DNA from: Hyphomicrobiales bacterium
GTDB lineage: Bacteria; Pseudomonadota; Alphaproteobacteria; Rhizobiales; Xanthobacteraceae
Direction of reading: 5' to 3'
Assembly (NCBI GenBank): GCA_016201085.1
Contig: JACQDO010000133.1
Span: 1 to 11,616, forward strand
Length of the DNA stretch: 11,616 bases
Below the pieces are notes generated by a model. That model saw nothing but the letters and a program-made list of their open reading frames with translations. It did not search any database and had not been told where the DNA came from. Below are positions 6,482 to 11,616 of the stretch, piece after piece. Each line of letters starts with the position of its first letter. The stretch's first letter is position 1. A program made the translations under genes and the position numbers.

Positions 6482-6510
6482 CCGGCCTGAGATGCGAAAG
6501 GTCAGGCCGG
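6482..6510 (-). terminator. Hairpin overlapping the stop of the dehydrogenase gene
   Basis: CCGGCCTGA (6482-6490) and TCAGGCCGG (6502-6510) form a perfect nine-base stem with an 11-base loop. The TGA stop of the dehydrogenase is part of the stem. No T run follows on the minus strand, so it is not a classical intrinsic terminator; it may protect the mRNA 3' end or help Rho-dependent ending. Confidence 0.45.
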
Positions 6511-7242
6511 TGGATGAAAATCGATGAATTTGCCGGCGCGGTAATCGTAGATGCGCCCACTCTCCGCACACTCCGCCAGGCACAGCGGCATAATGGCCGG
6601 CGCGACCTGCTCGGGCGTCGGCAGCGTCTGCGGATCGGCGCCGGGAAAAGCCCCTAGATACATGCGCGTGCGGGTCGGTCCGGGCGCGAACAGATTGGCG
6701 CGCACAAGCGTGGTCGCGGTTTCCGCCGCGTAAGCGCGTACGATTTCTTCCAAGGCCGATTTCGAGGCCGCGTAAGGCCCCCAATAGGCGCGCCCCATAT
6801 GCGCCACCGCTGAGGTCATGAACACCGCGCGCCCCGCCGGCGCCGCGCGCAGCAGCGGGTCCATGGTGCGGATGAGCTGCCAATTGGCGGTGACGTTGAT
6901 CGCGAACACATTGTCCCAGTCCTTCGGCTCGAAATGGCCGAGCGGCGACAGCGGGCCGATCAATCCGGCATTTCCCACCAGCACGTCGAGGCGGCGGTAG
7001 CGCTCGTTGAGCGCCAGCGCCAGCCGCGCGATGCCGTCCATGTCTGTGACGTCGAGCGGTACCAGCGTGGCGCTGCCGCCCGCGGCCTTGATCTTGTCGT
7101 CGAGTTCTTCCAGCCCGCCGACCGTGCGCGCCACCGCCACCACGTGTGCCCCCGCTTTCGCCAGCTCGACGCTGAGCGCCGCGCCAATGCCGCGCGAGGC
7201 GCCGGTGACGAGCGCGATACGGTCGGAGAGGGGGCCAGGCAT
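6502..7242 (-). CDS. Short-chain dehydrogenase/reductase (SDR), YciK-like
   Basis: This 246-residue protein is a classical SDR, an NAD(P)-dependent oxidoreductase of unknown substrate. The dinucleotide-binding motif TGASRGIG is at 13-20. LDVTD at 63-67 contacts the adenine ring in the family, and NAG is at 91-93. The catalytic set is Asn116, Ser144, Tyr157 and Lys161 in YAASK, and PGP follows at 187-189. Arg17 within the Gly-rich motif and Arg39 after the second strand favour NADP(H). The sequence resembles E. coli YciK and the SDR that I recall often follows purF in Rhizobiales. Here it instead follows the two-component pair, starting six bases after the response regulator stop. It lacks a strong Shine-Dalgarno, so translational coupling is likely. 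A nine-base stem includes its stop codon. Confidence 0.92.
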   Translation of the reverse strand: MPGPLSDRIALVTGASRGIGAALSVELAKAGAHVVAVARTVGGLEELDDKIKAAGGSATLVPLDVTDMDGIARLALALNERYRRLDVLVGNAGLIGPLSPLGHFEPKDWDNVFAINVTANWQLIRTMDPLLRAAPAGRAVFMTSAVAHMGRAYWGPYAASKSALEEIVRAYAAETATTLVRANLFAPGPTRTRMYLGAFPGADPQTLPTPEQVAPAIMPLCLAECAESGRIYDYRAGKFIDFHPPA

Positions 7243-7248
7243 GCTGCT

Positions 7249-7623
7249 TCAGTTCGGTGAGATCGATGGCAGCTTAATGCCGAGATTGCCCGCCGCTTGC
7301 AACACCTGCGACGGCATATAGGGTTTTTGCAGGAATTGACTGCTCGGCAGCAGTGTGACCTGCTCGGCGTAGCCGCTGGTATAGATCACCGGCACCAGCA
7401 TATAGCGCAGACGAATTTGCTCGGCCAACTGCCAGCCGTTCATTCCCGGCAGGCGAATATCGGTGAACAGAAGTTCGAGCCGATCGATTGTCGACGTCAG
7501 CGCCAGCGCAGCTTCGGCATTGGCCGCCTCCAGCACCTCGAAGCCGGCGAGCGTCATTTCGCGCACGATCATGTCGCGCACCAGATACTCATCCTCAACG
7601 ATCAGCATGCGCGGCTGATGCAT
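7249..7623 (-). CDS. Single-domain response regulator (CheY-like receiver)
   Basis: The 124-residue product is a lone receiver domain with no output domain. It has the acidic pair Glu10-Asp11 (plus Glu12), the phospho-acceptor Asp55 in FTDIRLPGMNG, Thr82-Ser83 in YTSGY, and Lys100 in FLQKPY. These are the complete active-site residues. The start ATG at 7623 lies eight bases after the stop of the histidine kinase; an internal ATG at 7608 is an alternative. The pair is almost surely cognate. Receivers of this sort in Rhizobiales usually occur fused to the C-terminus of hybrid kinases; here the domain is separate. With no DNA-binding part, it must act by protein contacts, as a phosphate sink, or in a relay. 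Confidence 0.93.
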   Translation of the reverse strand: MHQPRMLIVEDEYLVRDMIVREMTLAGFEVLEAANAEAALALTSTIDRLELLFTDIRLPGMNGWQLAEQIRLRYMLVPVIYTSGYAEQVTLLPSSQFLQKPYMPSQVLQAAGNLGIKLPSISPN

Positions 7624-7631
7624 CGTTCCCG

Positions 7632-8897
7632 TCAACCGATTTGTCCGGCCGCTGCGGCTGCCAATGAAATCGTCGCCCCGGCGGCCGTTTGCTCGGTTTC
7701 GGCGGGCGCCCGCGGCAGATAGATGCGCACGCTGGTGCCGCGGTCCGGCTCGCTGACAATTTCGATGCGTCCGTTCGATTGGGTGACGAAACCGTAGACC
7801 TGGCTTAAGCCCAGGCCGGAGCCTTCGCCCACTGGCTTGGTGGTGAAGAACGGCTCGAAGGCGTGGCTGAGGACGTCCGGTGTCATGCCGAACCCGTTGT
7901 CGCTGACGGTCAGCAGCGCGAAATGACCCTTGAGCGTCTCGCTTTCTCCGAGCAGCGGATCGATGCAATTGCGGCTTTCGATCGATAGGCGTCCGCCGTC
8001 CGGCATGGCGTCGCGCGCGTTGACCGCCAGATTGATCAGGGCATTCTCCAACTGGTTGGGGTCGACCTCGATGGGCCAAAGACCGGAACCGAGTCGCAGA
8101 TCGATTGCGATGTTCTCGCCGATCGCGCGCGGCAGCAGGCCGGACATGCCATCGATCAAGGCATTGGCGTCGAGGCGCTTGGTGGTGAGCGGCTGCCGGC
8201 GGCTGAAGGCCAGGAGTTTCTGCGTCAGCGCCGCGCCGCGCGAAGCGCCTTCCAGCGCGCTCTTGATCGAGCGGTGGGCTGCTGGATCGTCGCGGAAGCG
8301 CACTTCCAACCGTTCCAGATTGCCGGCGACAATGGTGAGCAGATTGTTGAAGTCGTGCGCGATACCGCCGGTGAGCTGGCCGACGGCTTCCATCTTCTGC
8401 GCCTGGCGCAGCATGTCCTCGGTCTTCAGGCGTTCGACTTTTTCCGCCTGCAACGCGGCCAGCGCGGCGTTGCGCTCGTCGATCTGCTGCTTGAGTTCCG
8501 CATTCACGCGCTGCAACGCGTCGATCGACGGTATGGCCAGTGCCTTGGGCAGCAGCGGCCACAAGCCGATCGCCGTGACCACCGACAGCGCCGCGGTGAC
8601 CGCCTTGATCAGCGCCTCGGTGCCGTAGTCCGGCACCCACAGCGTCCAGATCGAGAAGAAATGCGTGGTGCCGCAGGCCAGGATAAATAGCGCGAAGGCC
8701 CAGAACACCCAGCCGAAGGCGATGTCGTTGCGATGCGAGACGAAATAGGCGAGTGCCACGGGAATCGAATAATAGGCAATGCCGATCAGCGCGTCGGCCC
8801 CGACATGCGTCCAGATCAGTTCCGGCCGCCACAGCAAGCAGATGCCGTGTGGCGACAGGCTGCTGGTTTCCCACAGCTGTTGCAAATATTGCAGCAT
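7632..8897 (-). CDS. Membrane histidine kinase with ethylene-receptor-type (ETR1-like) sensor domain
   Basis: The 421-residue kinase has an N-terminal domain of three membrane helices (about residues 36-53, 63-86 and 94-118). A coiled coil runs from 126 to 165. The HisKA domain carries phospho-acceptor His181 in GGIAHDFNNLL. The ATPase domain has NARDAM (293-298), DNGFG (333-337), FEPFFTT and GEGSGLGL (357-364). Residues 35-79 align without gaps to Arabidopsis ETR1 residues 25-69: Asp35, Tyr42, Ile45, Pro46, Cys75 and His79 match ETR1 Asp25, Tyr32, Ile35, Pro36, Cys65 and His69. In ETR1 the last two bind the Cu(I) that holds ethylene. The GAF domain of plant receptors is absent. ATG at 8897 has a good Shine-Dalgarno (minus-strand GGGAG, 8909-8905, seven bases away); the 17-residue extension upstream is unlike the family. 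Ligand binding is inferred from residues only. Confidence 0.93.
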   Translation of the reverse strand: MLQYLQQLWETSSLSPHGICLLWRPELIWTHVGADALIGIAYYSIPVALAYFVSHRNDIAFGWVFWAFALFILACGTTHFFSIWTLWVPDYGTEALIKAVTAALSVVTAIGLWPLLPKALAIPSIDALQRVNAELKQQIDERNAALAALQAEKVERLKTEDMLRQAQKMEAVGQLTGGIAHDFNNLLTIVAGNLERLEVRFRDDPAAHRSIKSALEGASRGAALTQKLLAFSRRQPLTTKRLDANALIDGMSGLLPRAIGENIAIDLRLGSGLWPIEVDPNQLENALINLAVNARDAMPDGGRLSIESRNCIDPLLGESETLKGHFALLTVSDNGFGMTPDVLSHAFEPFFTTKPVGEGSGLGLSQVYGFVTQSNGRIEIVSEPDRGTSVRIYLPRAPAETEQTAAGATISLAAAAAGQIG

Positions 8898-8993
8898 GGC
8901 TGCTCTCCCTGACGCCGGCGCCGCCTTATGGCGATTCAACCGGTCCATTCAATATCGAAAAGACTAGCGCGGTGCCGGCGGAAGTAAAAGTTC

Positions 8994-9011
8994 TCCCGAC
9001 TCTCGCCGGGA
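8994..9011 (-). terminator. Candidate terminator hairpin downstream of purF
   Basis: TCCCG and CGGGA pair around an eight-base loop, and on the minus strand GAACTTTT follows. It lies about 40 bases after the purF stop and before the kinase gene. The stem is only five bases and the T run is short, so this is a weak candidate. Confidence 0.3.
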
Positions 9012-9051
9012 CGCTCTCGACGAAGCAACGCCATTTACGCTGAACGCGACG

Positions 9052-10444
<1,393 letters not shown>

Positions 10445-10446
10445 TG

Positions 10447-11052
10447 CTACTGCGTTCCGCTGTTGCTCGCCACGATCGCCGGCGCTGGCCGCTCGGAACG
10501 CCGACCGGGCGCGTCGGGCGCATCCTCGTCGTCCGGCTTGGGCTTCTTCAACCGTTTCAAGATGGTGCTTTCCGGGTCATCCGGCAACATCGACATCAGC
10601 CATTGTCCCGTACTTTGCAGCACGACCTTCGATTTGGCGGCGCGCACCCATTCCGGCTGGCTGCGGTCGGGCACCAGCCATGCGAAAAACAGGAAGGCGA
10701 CCACCACGATGATCAGCCCGCGGCCGAGCCCGAACAGGAAACCGAGCGTACGGTCGAGCGCGCCGACCCGGCTGTCGAGAATCATGTCGGAGATGCGCAC
10801 GGTGATGATCGACACGATCAGCAGCGTGAGCAGGAAAATGCCGCCGACGGTGACGCCGGCCGCCACCATGTCGCTGGGGAAGTACTGCTTCGCGATCGGC
10901 AGCACGCGCAGATAGGAATAGAGCGTGACCAAAGCGGCGATGCTCCAGGCGGCGATCGACAGGATCTCGCGCATGAAGCCGCGGATCATGGCGAGCAGGC
11001 CCGAGATCAGCATGACCGCCAGCAGGATGATGTCGAGCAGCGTAATCGGCAT
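10447..11052 (-). CDS. cvpA: CvpA family membrane protein
   Basis: The 201-residue protein has four predicted membrane helices (about 5-22, 28-48, 63-88 and 103-126) and a cytoplasmic, charged C-terminus rich in Lys, Pro and Asp. CvpA in E. coli is needed for colicin V production and protects against bile and envelope stress; it is commonly found just upstream of purF, as here. Family marks are MxxLDIIxL at the start, RGFxREILSIxAW at 24-36, and DRxLGFxFGLxRG at 100-112. ATG at 11052 is chosen because the protein then starts MPITLLDI as in relatives; the frame upstream to 11094 has no such support. Its stop is two bases from the purF start, so the two are probably one transcript and translationally coupled. 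In E. coli this operon is under PurR; no regulator site can be claimed here. Confidence 0.93.
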   Translation of the reverse strand: MPITLLDIILLAVMLISGLLAMIRGFMREILSIAAWSIAALVTLYSYLRVLPIAKQYFPSDMVAAGVTVGGIFLLTLLIVSIITVRISDMILDSRVGALDRTLGFLFGLGRGLIIVVVAFLFFAWLVPDRSQPEWVRAAKSKVVLQSTGQWLMSMLPDDPESTILKRLKKPKPDDEDAPDAPGRRSERPAPAIVASNSGTQ

Positions 11053-11459
11053 CGGGCTCTCAGGCGCTCCGCAGGTAGGGGCGATCGTCGCCACGTAGTT
11101 GGGGCGGCGAATCCGGAAATGCCATAGCGGCTCCCGGACAGGGCGGCAATGTCGGCCCTAAGTGCTTAATTTTAAGCCCGTTTCTGCTCTCACGGCGTGC
11201 CCCGCGAGAATGGCCGCTGGAGGCGGTTTCGAGGCCCCGTATATAGCGGGGCGTCAGGGGTCCGTCACCCGTCTTGTCCCCGGTTTTTGCCGGCTGTGCC
11301 CCGATTGCCACGCGTGGCCGCCGTCACAACCTTCCGGTTTTTGCGCTGTCATTGTAGGCCGGAATGTCTCTTTCCTACGCCAGCAACCTCTTGTTGTGCC
11401 TAAGATGGAGGTCCACCATTGGGGAATGGTTCGCATGGCATAGCCGAGCAAAGCAGGGA
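11053..11459. other. Intergenic region upstream of cvpA with several small palindromes; no convincing gene
   Basis: I see no credible coding sequence in these 407 bases. They contain GCTTAA-TT-TTAAGC (11164-11177), a hairpin GCCCCG/CGGGGC with an AT-rich loop TATATAG (11234-11252), a perfect 12-base palindrome GCCACGCGTGGC (11307-11318), and an imperfect direct repeat. In the repeat CCGTCAC is followed 18 or 13 bases later by CCGGTTTTTGC (11262-11290 and 11321-11344). The region should hold the cvpA-purF promoter and, if the gene at 11460 is real, that of a divergent gene. Which palindrome, if any, is an operator is unknown. Confidence 0.5.
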
Positions 11460-11616
11460 ATGACGGCGCCGACAAAACCACCCATCATTGGGACGACAGT
11501 GGCAGCCTGGAGTGATGCCTTCCGTGGGATTGCGGCTATGCCGGTTCCCGCCGGCATCGCATTTGTGATCCTGCTCGTTCTGACAGTGCTCAACGACATT
11601 TTTCTTCCTGATTCGG
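11460..11616 (+). CDS. Possible membrane protein, 5' end only
   Basis: An ATG at 11460 opens a frame that runs off the right edge after 52 codons. It starts MTAPTKPPIIGTTVAAW, followed by SDAFRGIAAMPVPAG and a hydrophobic helix AFVILLVLTVLNDIFL at about residues 34-49. This looks like the N-terminus of an inner-membrane protein, with a cytoplasmic lead and a first transmembrane segment. The only purine-rich stretch (CAGGGA) touches the ATG, which is too close for a normal Shine-Dalgarno, so the start is uncertain. No other frame here looks better. Family not recognised. Confidence 0.45.
   Translation, partial: MTAPTKPPIIGTTVAAWSDAFRGIAAMPVPAGIAFVILLVLTVLNDIFLPDS

Noticed and set aside
8898..8948. 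Seventeen-residue N-terminal extension of the histidine kinase
   Set aside because: The Shine-Dalgarno lies directly before ATG 8897, and the ETR1-like alignment needs no extension.
11162..11443. Plus-strand open frame of 93 codons upstream of cvpA
   Set aside because: No ribosome site, no domain, and composition typical of non-coding DNA with small palindromes.

Overview
The window looks like chromosomal DNA of an alphaproteobacterium of the order Hyphomicrobiales, most likely near Bradyrhizobium, Rhodopseudomonas or Xanthobacteraceae. The basis is the high GC of most of the window, the cvpA-purF and panB/TPR/der gene groupings, protein sequences typical of that group, and intergenic palindromes of the GCGCATGATCCCGAAAA and CGTCATTCCG types that are abundant in those genomes. 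Genus assignment is from memory, not from a search.

Layout. Positions 1-499 hold the 3' end of a glycosyltransferase gene in DNA clearly poorer in GC than the rest. Next, on the minus strand, is a Bug/TctC-type periplasmic binding protein (640-1605). Divergent from it runs a plus-strand series: an NnrU-family membrane protein (1728-2309), a broken panB (2372-2954), a membrane-anchored TPR protein (3116-3769), a small lipoprotein (3859-4317) and the ribosome-assembly GTPase der (4469-5833). The gaps in this series are occupied by palindromic elements, two of which begin exactly at the stop codon of the gene before them. The rest is mostly on the minus strand. Reading from the right in the direction of transcription, it holds cvpA (11052-10447), a broken purF (10444-9052), a membrane histidine kinase (8897-7632), a single-domain response regulator (7623-7249) and a short-chain dehydrogenase (7242-6502). 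A collagen-like lipoprotein (6302-5877) follows. At the right edge a plus-strand membrane protein may begin (11460).

Two things stand out. First, the sensor part of the histidine kinase aligns without gaps, at a constant offset of 10 residues, with the ethylene-binding domain of plant ETR1. It keeps the Cys and His that hold the copper ion, plus the equivalents of Asp25, Tyr32, Ile35 and Pro36. The kinase, receiver and dehydrogenase genes lie 8 and 6 bases apart, so this may be a bacterial ethylene-type (or other small hydrophobic ligand) two-component system with an enzyme gene attached. Second, panB and purF, both normally needed for growth without supplements, each lack an internal block of codons and change frame at the junction (about 80 and about 33 residues missing). 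Either the strain has lost pantothenate and purine synthesis from these loci, or the sequence carries two assembly or cloning deletions. The other genes look intact.
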